Assembly: GCA_963809175.1 (NCBI GenBank)
Contig: CAWEIK010000003.1
Span: forward strand, 620,001 to 684,000
Direction: 5' to 3'
Length of the DNA stretch: 64,000 bases
DNA from: JACCTU01 sp963809175
Lineage (GTDB): Bacteria > Actinomycetota > Thermoleophilia > Gaiellales > Gaiellaceae
Shown in pieces: positions 44,230 to 51,802 of this stretch. The translations under genes were made by a program, and so were the position numbers. Numbering within the stretch: position 1 is the stretch's first letter; each line of letters opens with the position of its first letter. Below the pieces are notes generated by a model. The model ran no database searches. It was not told the DNA's origin and saw only the letters and a program-made list of their open reading frames with translations.

Positions 44230-45446
44230 AGTGCGAGGCCCGGCTCTTCGAGGAACGCCTTCACGTCTTCGAGGAACCGCGCGCCGTCTGCGCCGTCGAC
44301 CGTCCGGTGATCGCACGTGAGGGTCACCGTCATCATCGGGCGCACGACGACGTCGCCGTCGCGCGCGACCGGCCGGTCCTCGACGGAGCCGACCGCGATG
44401 ATCGCGGCCTGCGGAGGGTTCAGCACGGCGATGAACTGCTGCACGCCGAACATGCCGAGGTTGGAGATCGTGAACGTCCCGCCGTCGAGGTCGCCCTGGC
44501 GCAGCTTGTTGTCGCGCGCGCGGCCGACGAGCTCGGCGCGCGCGTTCGCGATCTCCTGGATCGAGAGCGACTCCGCGCGCTGGATCACGGGGACGACGAG
44601 TCCCTGCGGCGCCGCGACGGCGATGCCGACGTTCGCGGTCGGGAAGCGCTTGATCCCCTCCTCGACGTAGTGCGCGTTGACGGCGCGGTTCCGCATCAGC
44701 GCGCTCGCAGAGATCTTCGTCAGCACGTCGGAGAGGGTCGGCTTCGCACCGTCGCCCATGCGCGTGACGAGCTGCTCGCGGAGCGCGACCGCGCGGGCCA
44801 TGTCGACGTCGATGGTCAGCTGGAACACCGGCACCGTCCACGCCTCGGTCAGCCGTCGGGCGATCGTGCGGCGAATCGACGTCAGCGGCACGATCTCGAC
44901 CTCGCCCGCGGGCGCTGCTGCGCCGGCCGGCGCAGGCGCTGCCTCCGCGCGCTCGACGTCCTCGGCGACGATCCGGCCGTCCGGGCCGGTGCCACGAAGC
45001 TGCGCGAGGTCGACGCCGCGCTCGCGCGCGATTCGGCGCGCCAGCGGCGACGCCTTGATCCGTCCGTCGGAGCGCGTTGCGCCGTTGCCCGACGGCGGCT
45101 CGGCCTGCGCGGACGCCTCGCTCCCCCGCTCCCGCTCCTCGTCGCGCGCAGGTGCGCGCGAGCCCTCGGTCTGCGGCTCTTCGGGTGCGACCTCGATCGC
45201 GACCTCTTCGCCCTGCTCGCCGATCACGGCGACGGTCTGCCCGACGGGCACCTCACCTTCCTGCACGGCGATCTTCAGCAGCACGCCGGTCGCGTCGGCC
45301 TCGACTTCCTGCGTCACCTTGTCCGTGTCGAGCTCGTAGAGCGGCTCGCCCTTCTTGACGGCGTCGCCTTCGCTCTTCAGCCACTTGACGATCGTCCCCG
45401 ACTCCATGCCCTGCCCGAGCCGTGGGAGCTTGATCTCAGTCGCCAT
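44226..45446 (-). CDS. 2-oxoacid dehydrogenase E2 (dihydrolipoamide acyltransferase)
   Basis: A 406-residue E2 core of a pyruvate, branched-chain or acetoin dehydrogenase complex. ATG 45446 starts a lipoyl domain (1-80) with lipoyl-Lys in ELDTDKVTQEVEAD. A charged linker and a subunit-binding domain (about 130-165, KASPLARRIARERGVDL) follow. The catalytic domain (about 190-406) ends in CDHRTVDGADGARFL with the active His. It lies inside the operon E1a-E1b-E2-VOC-GNAT. The length and single lipoyl domain fit a branched-chain or acetoin complex as well as pyruvate. Confidence 0.93.
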   Translation of the reverse strand: MATEIKLPRLGQGMESGTIVKWLKSEGDAVKKGEPLYELDTDKVTQEVEADATGVLLKIAVQEGEVPVGQTVAVIGEQGEEVAIEVAPEEPQTEGSRAPARDEERERGSEASAQAEPPSGNGATRSDGRIKASPLARRIARERGVDLAQLRGTGPDGRIVAEDVERAEAAPAPAGAAAPAGEVEIVPLTSIRRTIARRLTEAWTVPVFQLTIDVDMARAVALREQLVTRMGDGAKPTLSDVLTKISASALMRNRAVNAHYVEEGIKRFPTANVGIAVAAPQGLVVPVIQRAESLSIQEIANARAELVGRARDNKLRQGDLDGGTFTISNLGMFGVQQFIAVLNPPQAAIIAVGSVEDRPVARDGDVVVRPMMTVTLTCDHRTVDGADGARFLEDVKAFLEEPGLAL

Positions 45447-46423
45447 TGCTGCCCGACGGTGCGGTAGATGCCCTCCAGCACGTCTTCCGGGCCGGGGATG
45501 AGGAACTGCTCCATCACCGGCGCGAACGCGAGCGGCGCGAACTTCGCCCCCACCCGCTCGATCGGCGCGTCGAGCCAGTCGAACGCCTGGTACTGGATCA
45601 CCGACGCGACCTCCGCGCCGAAGCCCATGCGCGTGACGGCCTCGTGCGTGACGACGCAGCGGTTCGTCTTCTTGACCGAGGCGACGAGGGTCTCCTCGTC
45701 GAGCGGCTGCAGCGAGCGCGGGTCGATCACCTCGACCGAGACGCCGTTCTTCTCCGCCTCCTCGGCGGCTTCCACCGAGCGGTGCACCATCGGGCCGGTG
45801 GCGATCACGGTGACGTCCGTTCCCTCGCGCACGACGCGCGCCTCGCCGAATGGGATCGGCTCGAGCTTCTCCGGCACGTCCTCCTTCACCGGATAGAGCA
45901 GGCGGTGCTCGAAGACGATCACGGGGTTGTCGTCGTAGATCGCCGACCAGAGCATCCCGCGCACGTCGGTGGGCGTCGACGGGAAGACGACCTTCAGGCC
46001 CGGGATGTGCACGAACCACGCCTCGAGCTGCTGCGCGTGCTGCGCGCCCGGCGACCAGCCGGCGCCGCCCTGCGTGCGGATCGTCAGCGGCACCTTGACC
46101 TGGCCGCCCGACATGTAGCGGTGCTTCGCAGCCTGGTTGACGATCTGCTCGGTCGAGAGCGTCAGGAAGTCCTCGTACATGATCTCGACCACGGGGCGCA
46201 TCCCCTGCATCGCGGCACCGATGCCGGCGCCGACGATCGCCATCTCGGAGATCGGCGTGTTGCGCACGCGCTCCGGGCCGAACTCGTCGACGAGCCCGTG
46301 GGTCACGCCCATCGAGCCGCCCATCTCCGCGATGTCCTCGCCCATCAGGAAGACGTCGGAGTCCTGCCGCATCGCGGTCGCGAGCGTGTCGCGGACGGCC
46401 TCGCGGTAGGTCAGCTCAGGCAT
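45377..46423 (-). CDS. 2-oxoacid dehydrogenase E1 beta subunit
   Basis: A 348-residue E1 beta subunit. The start (PELTYREAVRDTLATAMRQD), GEDIAEMGGSMGVTHGLVDE, RVRNTPISEMAIVGAGIGAA and EDFLTLSTEQIVNQAAKHRY are typical. The C-terminus has EAVTRMGFGAEVAS and FAPVMEQFLIPGPEDVLEGI. The last 24 codons overlap E2 by 70 bases and read as Arg/Ser-rich. If one G of the GGG near 45458 is extra, the protein would end at SNGD with a stop overlapping the E2 start. The true C-terminus is therefore probably about 20 residues shorter. Confidence 0.93.
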   Translation of the reverse strand: MPELTYREAVRDTLATAMRQDSDVFLMGEDIAEMGGSMGVTHGLVDEFGPERVRNTPISEMAIVGAGIGAAMQGMRPVVEIMYEDFLTLSTEQIVNQAAKHRYMSGGQVKVPLTIRTQGGAGWSPGAQHAQQLEAWFVHIPGLKVVFPSTPTDVRGMLWSAIYDDNPVIVFEHRLLYPVKEDVPEKLEPIPFGEARVVREGTDVTVIATGPMVHRSVEAAEEAEKNGVSVEVIDPRSLQPLDEETLVASVKKTNRCVVTHEAVTRMGFGAEVASVIQYQAFDWLDAPIERVGAKFAPLAFAPVMEQFLIPGPEDVLEGIYRTVGQQWRLRSSSHGSGRAWSRGRSSSG

Positions 46424-47390
46424 AGACGTTCTTCAGGGCGTCTTCGGGCTGCGGGTCGGTGCCGTTCTTCGCGAACTCGACCGACTCCTCGACCTCGCGG
46501 GTCACCTCGGCGTCGAGCTGCTCCCACTCCTCGTCGGAGACCCCGAGCCGCTCGCGGAGCTTCGTGATCGGGTCCTGCGTCTCGCGAAGCTCGTCGAGCT
46601 CGCCCTTCGGGCGGTAGACCTGCGGATCGCCGACGTAGTGGCCGACGAGGCGGTACGTGTCGACGACCAGCAGCACCGGCCCGTCGCCGCGGCGCGCGTG
46701 GTCGATCGCCTGCGCCGCCGCGTCGTAGACCGGCTCGATCTCCTGTCCGCCGACCTTGATCGAGTGCATCCCGTACGCGACCGCGCGCTGCGTGAAGTCC
46801 GTGATCGGCGAGTGCTGCGAGTTCGGCGTCGACTCGGCCCACCAGTTGTTCTCGAGGCAGAAGACCGCCGGCACGTTCCAGAGCTGCGCCAGGTTGAGCG
46901 ACTCGTGGAACGTCCCGATGTTCGTCGCGCCGTCGCCGAAGAAGGCGAGCGCGACGCGCGGTTCCTTCCGGAACTTGAAGGCGAGCGCGGCGCCCGTGAT
47001 CGCCGGCAGCCCACCGCCCACGACGGCGTTCGCGCCGAGGTTCCCGCGCTCGATGTCGTAGAGGTGCATCGAGCCGCCGTAGCCGTGCGAGCAGCCCTCG
47101 AGCTTCCCGTAGAGCTCGGCCATGAGCGCGTTCGGGGACGTGCCGCGGGCGAGCGTGTGCCCGTGCGCGCGGTGCGTCGAGGCGATCACGTCGTCTTCTT
47201 CGAGCGCGGCGCAGACGCCCACGGCGACGGCCTCCTGGCCGATCGCGACGTGCAGGAACCCGGGCAGCTCGCCGGCGCGGAACCGCTCCTCGACCTTCTC
47301 CTCGAAGCGGCGGATGAGCAGCATCTCGCGCAGGAAGTCGCGCAGCCGCTCGTCGCTCAGACCCTTCTTCTTGGCCTCGACTTTCGCCAC
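46416..47390 (-). CDS. 2-oxoacid dehydrogenase E1 alpha subunit
   Basis: A 324-residue thiamine-diphosphate enzyme subunit. GTG 47390 is preferred to a longer upstream reading because the family fold begins at LSDERLRDFLREMLLIRRFE. The ThDP motif is FFGDGATNIGTFHESLNLAQ with N in LENNWW. THRAHGHTLARG, YGGSMHLYDIERGNLGANAV and GHYVGDPQVYR follow. The last eight bases overlap the E1 beta start. The ENNWW-AESTP region is seen in acetoin- and pyruvate-type enzymes. It is divergent from a gene of unknown function. Confidence 0.93.
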   Translation of the reverse strand: MAKVEAKKKGLSDERLRDFLREMLLIRRFEEKVEERFRAGELPGFLHVAIGQEAVAVGVCAALEEDDVIASTHRAHGHTLARGTSPNALMAELYGKLEGCSHGYGGSMHLYDIERGNLGANAVVGGGLPAITGAALAFKFRKEPRVALAFFGDGATNIGTFHESLNLAQLWNVPAVFCLENNWWAESTPNSQHSPITDFTQRAVAYGMHSIKVGGQEIEPVYDAAAQAIDHARRGDGPVLLVVDTYRLVGHYVGDPQVYRPKGELDELRETQDPITKLRERLGVSDEEWEQLDAEVTREVEESVEFAKNGTDPQPEDALKNVYA

Positions 47391-47414
47391 GGGCGCCAGT
47401 GTACGCTCCTGCCC

Positions 47415-48053
47415 GTGGCTCTCGCAGACGATTTCCGCGCGCTCCTGCAGGAGCTGCCGAAGGACTGGGAGGAGGCCAGCATCGTCGCCCACTTCCACGA
47501 CGAGCCCACCGCGCGACGTGCCGCCGCTCTGCTCCTGTCCCTGAACCCCGGCCAACACGCCGGCGCCGTTCGCTTCGTCGTCTCACGCCGGGCGGCTCCT
47601 CTCCCCGACCTCGCGCTCCGCGGTCTGCGCCGCGTCGACACGGCGCGACTCGGGGGTGCGGTGGCGCTCGTGTCGAGCACGGTCTCGGTGCCGAAGCCCG
47701 AAGCGCCGCGCGCGAGCCTCGCGGCCGCCTGGGACGTCGAGGTCGCGGCGCTGCCTCCGGACTGGAGCGACGTCTACGCCGAGCTCGAGCTCCGCTCCAC
47801 CGACAACCTCGAGCAGGGCGCGCTGCTCGCCGCGCCGATCAACCCTGCACGCGTCGACGAGCGCCCCGCGTTCCGCTTCCGCTGCGCGCGAAAGTTCGGC
47901 TACGGCGCTGCACCCGGGATGGTGCGACGGTGCCTCGAGCGGCTCGACGGCGCCGACATCCGCGGCGAGGTGCGCATCCTGCGAGCGCTCTCCGACACGA
48001 AGCCGTGGGCGACGCAGGGACCGGTCTGGTACGTGGACGGGCGGCCCGTCTGA
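47415..48053 (+). CDS. Hypothetical protein (212 aa), divergent from the E1-E2 operon
   Basis: A 212-residue soluble protein from GTG 47415. The start LADDFRALLQELPKDWEEAS and a repeated version near residue 115 (WDVEVAALPPDWSDVYAELE) suggest two related halves of an alpha/beta fold. The second half includes RPAFRFRCARKFGYGAAPGM and VRILRALSDTKPWATQGPVW. There is no signal or membrane segment. The following gene overlaps by ATG/TGA. Two-half sequences like this occur in several uncharacterised actinobacterial proteins. No function is assigned. Confidence 0.72.
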   Translation: MALADDFRALLQELPKDWEEASIVAHFHDEPTARRAAALLLSLNPGQHAGAVRFVVSRRAAPLPDLALRGLRRVDTARLGGAVALVSSTVSVPKPEAPRASLAAAWDVEVAALPPDWSDVYAELELRSTDNLEQGALLAAPINPARVDERPAFRFRCARKFGYGAAPGMVRRCLERLDGADIRGEVRILRALSDTKPWATQGPVWYVDGRPV

Positions 48054-48310
48054 TGCCCGATCCCGTCGCGTGGCTCGTCGTCGAGCCGGGTTGGGAGGTC
48101 GTGTCGAGCGACGGCGAGAAGGTCGGCGTCGTCCGCGAGGTGCTCGGCGACAAGAACGCCGACATCTTCGACGGGCTCGCCGTCGATCCGGGGCTGCTCA
48201 AGAAAGCGAAGTACGTGCCTGCGGAGCGCGTGGGCGAGATCGTCGAGGGAAGCTTGACGCTCGAGCTGACGAACGCAGAGTTCGACGCGCTCGACGACCA
48301 CGAGGACTAG
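48053..48310 (+). CDS. PRC-barrel-like (DUF2171-type) small protein
   Basis: An 85-residue protein whose ATG overlaps the stop of the preceding gene. WEVVSSDGEKVGVVREVLGD, then IFDGLAVDPGLLKKAKYVPA, then VGEIVEGSLTLELTNAEFDA follows the pattern of PRC-barrel or DUF2171 domains: a strand with DGEKVG, a long loop and a final strand. They bind surfaces or RNA in other proteins. It ends four bases inside the argR stop region, and the two genes converge. Confidence 0.78.
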   Translation: MPDPVAWLVVEPGWEVVSSDGEKVGVVREVLGDKNADIFDGLAVDPGLLKKAKYVPAERVGEIVEGSLTLELTNAEFDALDDHED

Positions 48311-48777
48311 CCGAGGAGCTCGCCGAGCTCGCGCGCGAGCGTTGCTGCGTCGTTCGAGTCGCGCGCGATCAGCAGGCACGTGTCGTCGCCGGCGAGCGTC
48401 CCGACGATGAGGGCGTGCTCGACGCGGTCGAGGGCTCGCGCGATCGCCGGCGCCGAGCCGAGCTCCGAGTGGACGACCACGATGTTCTGCGCAGGGGTGA
48501 CGACGCGGCCGAACTCGCCGAGCACGCGCCGGAGCGCGTCTCGCGGATCCGGTCGCCTCGTCTCCGGCAGCACGTAGCGCGGTCGGCCGAGCGGGTCGTG
48601 GGCCTTCTCGAGCCCGAGCTCGCGGAGGTCGCGCGAGACCGTCGCCTGCGTGACGCGGCAGCCGGCGTCCGCGAGCGCGGCGAGGAGCTCGAACTGGGTG
48701 CCGATCCGCTTCCGGGTGACGACGCTCGCGATCAGGCGCTGGCGCTCCGATTTCCCGAGGACGCTCTCGCTCTGCAT
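48307..48777 (-). CDS. argR: Arginine repressor
   Basis: A 156-residue ArgR. The N-terminal winged helix (about 8-75) has GTQFELLAALADAGCRVTQA and TVSRDLRELGLEKAHD. The C-terminal domain (about 85-156) has NIVVVHSELGSAPAIARALD and the arginine-binding segment LIVGTLAGDDTCLLIARDSN. It forms a hexamer with arginine and represses arginine biosynthesis. No arg genes lie in the window, so it is separated from its usual partners. A divergent gene begins 35 bases upstream. Confidence 0.95.
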   Translation of the reverse strand: MQSESVLGKSERQRLIASVVTRKRIGTQFELLAALADAGCRVTQATVSRDLRELGLEKAHDPLGRPRYVLPETRRPDPRDALRRVLGEFGRVVTPAQNIVVVHSELGSAPAIARALDRVEHALIVGTLAGDDTCLLIARDSNDAATLARELGELLG

Positions 48778-48811
48778 ACGCCTGCATTGTTATCGCTCTA
48801 GGATCACGGGG

Positions 48812-49114
48812 ATGCCCGACCGTCCCATCGAGCTGAAGATCGACGTCCCCCCGGAACTGGAGGGCGGGACGTACGCGAACGTGCTGAACGTCTGGCACAC
48901 GGCCTACGAGTTCACGCTCGACTTCGGGGTGATGCAGCAGGTCGGCGAGCCGGAGGACCCGGACGCGGCGCTGCAGGTCCCGGTCCGGGTGGTGTCCCGC
49001 GTCCGCATCCCGGTCACCCTGCTCTTCGAGGTGCTGAAGGCGCTGAACACGAACATGACGGGCTACGAGTCGACGTTCGGCCCGATCCGCGCACCCGAAG
49101 CACCCACCGGTTAG
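48812..49114 (+). CDS. DUF3467-like protein
   Basis: A 100-residue protein. ATG 48812 begins MPDRPIELKIDVPPELEGGT, followed by YANVLNVWHTAYEFTLDFGV, VVSRVRIPVTLLFEVLKALN and a C-terminal YESTFG. The pattern of a strand, ANxxxVWHTxYEFTLDF and RIPVT..E.LKAL is the DUF3467 signature. These small proteins occur next to varied operons and have no established role. The region upstream within the argR shadow is not part of it. Confidence 0.85.
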   Translation: MPDRPIELKIDVPPELEGGTYANVLNVWHTAYEFTLDFGVMQQVGEPEDPDAALQVPVRVVSRVRIPVTLLFEVLKALNTNMTGYESTFGPIRAPEAPTG

Positions 49115-49155
49115 GATCACGTTTGCCCCGTCCGGGGCGGGGAAAGAGGTCACGC

Positions 49156-49287
49156 ATGTTGCTCCGCAAGCTCCTCTGGACCGGTCTCTCCGCCGCGCTC
49201 GCCGCGGCCGCGGCGATGGCGTCGCGGCGCGCTGCCTCACGGATCTGGCGGATCGCCACCGGCGAAGCCCCGCCGGCGAAGAAATGA
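49156..49287 (+). CDS. Small membrane protein of the envelope-gene run (43 aa)
   Basis: A 43-residue protein from ATG 49156. It has one hydrophobic segment (LLWTGLSAALAAAAAMAS) and a basic tail (RRAASRIWRIATGEAPPAKK). Its TGA overlaps the ATG of the next gene (ATGA), so it heads a tightly coupled series of five small envelope-associated genes. It resembles DUF4235-type proteins in context, but the similarity is too short to prove. Confidence 0.68.
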   Translation: MLLRKLLWTGLSAALAAAAAMASRRAASRIWRIATGEAPPAKK

Positions 49288-49646
49288 CGACGAAGGCCGA
49301 CCAGGCGGTCGATCGAGGCGCCGACAAGCTCGAGGAGCTCGCCGAGCGCACCACCGCCGAGGACGGCGTCAAGGCGAAGGTCTCGGACGAGCTCGCAGGC
49401 GACGCAGACTTCCTGCGAAAGCTGAAGCCGAGCCTGATGGTGAAGCGCGCCAAGGGCGAGGCGCCGACGAACGAGCAGCCCGGCGAGCCGCGAAGCGCGC
49501 CGGCGGCCGCAGCTCGGCGGCGGCCGAAGCCGAAGGCGAAGCGCAAGGGGCCGAGCCCCTGGGTCGTGCTCGGCGGGGCGATCGTCGGCGGCTACTTCCT
49601 GGCCAAGGTCGTCGACTGGAGGGGCCTTGGCCACCCGCGCGACTAG
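49284..49646 (+). CDS. Single-pass membrane protein with charged N-terminal region
   Basis: A 120-residue protein whose ATG overlaps the previous stop. The N-terminal 50 residues are charged and helical (DQAVDRGADKLEELAERTTA). A Pro/Ala/Lys/Arg-rich linker (about 65-90) leads to one transmembrane helix near the C-terminus (VVLGGAIVGGYFLAKVVDW). It overlaps the next gene by 20 bases. It may act in the membrane with the holin-like and DUF3618 proteins that follow. The function is unknown. Confidence 0.7.
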   Translation: MTTKADQAVDRGADKLEELAERTTAEDGVKAKVSDELAGDADFLRKLKPSLMVKRAKGEAPTNEQPGEPRSAPAAAARRRPKPKAKRKGPSPWVVLGGAIVGGYFLAKVVDWRGLGHPRD

Positions 49647-50025
49647 CAACGGGCACCTCGGTCTCGCCGGCGCGGTCAAGGCCGTCTCCGAGCGTGCGAG
49701 CGCGCTCGTCCGGCTCGAGCTCGAGCTCGCGATCCTCGAGGTCAAGCAGAAGCTCGCCGCGATCGGCGTCGGGATCGGCCTCGAGGCCGGCGCGGCTCTC
49801 TTCGCCGTCTTCGCGCTCGGGTTCCTCTTCGCGACGATCGCCGCCGGGCTCGCGACCTTCCTCGCGACCTGGCTCGCGCTGCTCATCGTCACCCTCTTCC
49901 TCTTCGTGCTGGTCGCACTGCTCGGGTTCCTCGGCGTTCGCTCGATCAAGAAGGGGACGCCGCCGGTTCCGGAGCAGGCGATCCGCGAGGCCCAGCTGAC
50001 CAAGACCGCGATCAGGAGCGAGTGA
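49627..50025 (+). CDS. Holin-X-like (DUF1469) membrane protein
   Basis: A 132-residue protein from TTG 49627. The helical start (AVKAVSERASALVRLELELA) and two long hydrophobic helices (about 46-70 and 76-101) form the pattern of actinobacterial Holin-X/DUF1469 proteins. The name comes from sequence profiles; there is no phage gene around, so it is a chromosomal envelope protein. It lies in the run between DUF3467 and YihY. The next GTG overlaps its stop. Confidence 0.83.
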   Translation: MATRATSNGHLGLAGAVKAVSERASALVRLELELAILEVKQKLAAIGVGIGLEAGAALFAVFALGFLFATIAAGLATFLATWLALLIVTLFLFVLVALLGFLGVRSIKKGTPPVPEQAIREAQLTKTAIRSE

Positions 50026-50288
50026 TGCCACGCACGACCGACGACGTCCGCCGCGAGATCGAGCAGGAGCGCGAGCAGCTCGCGTCCGCCGTCGACGAGC
50101 TTCGCGAGGCCGCCGACGTGACCTCGAAGCTGCGCACGAAGCTCCCGGCGCTCGCCGCCGGCGGGGCTGCGACCGGGTTCGTCCTCGCAGGCGGGCTCGG
50201 CGCGACGCTGCGCCTCCTCGCCCGCCGTGGGCGCGACGGGGAGACGAAGGCGAAGGCAGGTCGTTTTCGGCTTGTCGACCGCGGCTGA
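50022..50288 (+). CDS. DUF3618-like protein
   Basis: An 88-residue protein whose GTG overlaps the Holin-X stop; an in-frame ATG 3 bases later is equally possible. The N-terminus TTDDVRREIEQEREQLASAV is the DUF3618 pattern of a helix with conserved Arg-x-x-Ile-Glu. One hydrophobic helix (about 47-68) follows, then a basic tail. DUF3618 proteins usually lie next to DUF1469 and DUF4235 proteins, as here. The function is unknown but envelope-related. Confidence 0.8.
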   Translation: MMPRTTDDVRREIEQEREQLASAVDELREAADVTSKLRTKLPALAAGGAATGFVLAGGLGATLRLLARRGRDGETKAKAGRFRLVDRG

Positions 50289-51129
50289 CGGCGCGAATGC
50301 CCTGAAGCGGGCCGCGAAGCAGTTTCTCGCCGACGACTGCACGGGCCTGTCGCAGCAGGTCGCGTTCGGCGCGCTGCTCGCGTTCTTCCCGAGCGTGATC
50401 CTCCTCGTCGGCTTCCTCGGACTGATCGGCGCCTACGAGGACCTGAAGACCTTCCTCGGCACGATCGCGCCCGGTGCGGTGATCGACGCGATCGACCTCG
50501 CGCAGGAAACGGCCGCCGGGAACAAGGCGAGCTCGTCCGTCGCAGTCGTGATCGGGCTCTTCGCGGCGGTCTGGGCGGCGAGCGGCGCGATGAACGCCGT
50601 GATCAAGTCCGTGAACATCGCGTACGACCGCATCGAGACGCGCCCCTTCTGGAAGGTGCGGATCTACGCGATCGTGCTCGTGTTCGCCACCGGCTTGACG
50701 CTCGCGGGCCTGTTCGTCCTGATCGTCTTCGGCGGCCCGCTCGGGGAGGCGATCGCCAGCCGCGCAGACCTCGGGGGCGCCTGGGACTGGACCTGGAGCA
50801 TCGTGCGCTGGCCGCTTGCCTTCTGCGCAGTGCTGCTCTTCTTCGCGTTCGTCTACTACGTCGCGCCGAACGTCGACCAGCGCAGCTGGAAGTGGGTCAC
50901 GCCGGGCTCACTGGTCGGCGCGGTCCTCTGGCTCGTGCTGTCGGGTCTCTTTTCGCTCTACACGAGCTTCTCGTCGTCGTACGACAAGACGTACGGCTCG
51001 CTCGCGGGCGGGATCATCCTGCTCCTCTGGCTGAACTACTCGGCGATGGCGCTGCTCTTCGGCGCAGAGCTGAACGCCGAGCTCGACCGTCAGGCCGACA
51101 CGCGCGGCGGCGCTAAGGAGTCACGGTGA
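50272..51129 (+). CDS. YihY/UPF0761 family inner-membrane protein
   Basis: A 285-residue protein with six hydrophobic helices. I prefer TTG 50272; a GTG at 50227 would add 15 mostly Arg residues. The family pattern is clear: CTGLSQQVAFGALLAFFPSV, then SSSVAVVIGLFAAVWAASGA, FVYYVAPNVDQRSWKWVTPG and SSYDKTYGSLAGGIILLLWL with a final GAELNAELDR. Members were once called ribonuclease BN but are now seen as membrane proteins of unclear role, perhaps transport. It ends the envelope-gene run and overlaps the converging cupredoxin gene by 17 bases. Confidence 0.9.
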   Translation: MSTAADGANALKRAAKQFLADDCTGLSQQVAFGALLAFFPSVILLVGFLGLIGAYEDLKTFLGTIAPGAVIDAIDLAQETAAGNKASSSVAVVIGLFAAVWAASGAMNAVIKSVNIAYDRIETRPFWKVRIYAIVLVFATGLTLAGLFVLIVFGGPLGEAIASRADLGGAWDWTWSIVRWPLAFCAVLLFFAFVYYVAPNVDQRSWKWVTPGSLVGAVLWLVLSGLFSLYTSFSSSYDKTYGSLAGGIILLLWLNYSAMALLFGAELNAELDRQADTRGGAKESR

Positions 51130-51766
51130 AGGAGCCGCGCACGCGTTTCGCCTGCGGATCGGAGGCGTAGCGGAAGGTTCCCGCGCGGAGCGTGAGGTTC
51201 CACGTGACCGTCGCGGTGCGGCCGACGACGGTCTTGCGGTTCACACCGGGCCCCGTCAGGTGGAAGTTGTGACGCTTCGAGCGGTCGCGCACGACGATCA
51301 CGTACGCACCCGCCGTCAGCGCTCGCACCCGCGCACCGTTGCGCGTGAGCGTGATCGTGTTGCTCGGGCCGACCGTCGCGACGAGGCGCGTGGGCACGGG
51401 AAGCGGCGGCGGGTTGCCGACCGTGAACGCGCCTTTCATCTGGGTCGCGTGCGGGTCGCACACGAACGTGTACCGCCCCTCGACGAACGTGACGTCCCAG
51501 GTGACCGACTCGAGCGCCTCCACGTCGGTCGCAAAGCTGACGCCTGGACCGCTCAGGTGGAAGTTGTGGAAGTCGGACCGATCCTCGACCACGATCCGGT
51601 ACGGACCCGGGTCGAGCTGCGTGACGCTCTGACCCTGTGCGTTTCGCAGGCTGATCGTGAAGTCGGGCCCCACCGTCGCGAAGAGGTCGACCGCGTGAGC
51701 TGCGGCAGGTGAGGCGAGCGCGGCAAACGCGCACACGGCGATGGTGAGCAGGCGGCGACTGCGCAT
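51113..51766 (-). CDS. Exported protein with two cupredoxin-like domains, second degenerate
   Basis: A 217-residue protein. A signal peptide covers about 1-24 (LLTIAVCAFAALASPAAAHA). Domain 1 (about 27-115) has the copper-ligand pattern with His in DFHNFHLSG and a C-terminal loop with CDPHATQMKG (Cys, His, Met). Domain 2 (about 128-216) repeats the fold and keeps RHNFHLTG, but its loop reads YASDPQAKRVRG, without Cys, His or Met. Only domain 1 can be a type 1 copper site. Extracellular electron transfer or copper binding is inferred. Confidence 0.82.
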   Translation of the reverse strand: MRSRRLLTIAVCAFAALASPAAAHAVDLFATVGPDFTISLRNAQGQSVTQLDPGPYRIVVEDRSDFHNFHLSGPGVSFATDVEALESVTWDVTFVEGRYTFVCDPHATQMKGAFTVGNPPPLPVPTRLVATVGPSNTITLTRNGARVRALTAGAYVIVVRDRSKRHNFHLTGPGVNRKTVVGRTATVTWNLTLRAGTFRYASDPQAKRVRGSFTVTP

Positions 51767-51802
51767 GCCCTACCTACGCGCGAGGCGCCTGAACCGGATT
51801 GC

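Noticed and set aside
49627..50025. Holin-like gene as a sign of a prophage
   Set aside because: No phage structural, integrase or lysis genes are near; this domain is common in chromosomal actinobacterial envelope genes.
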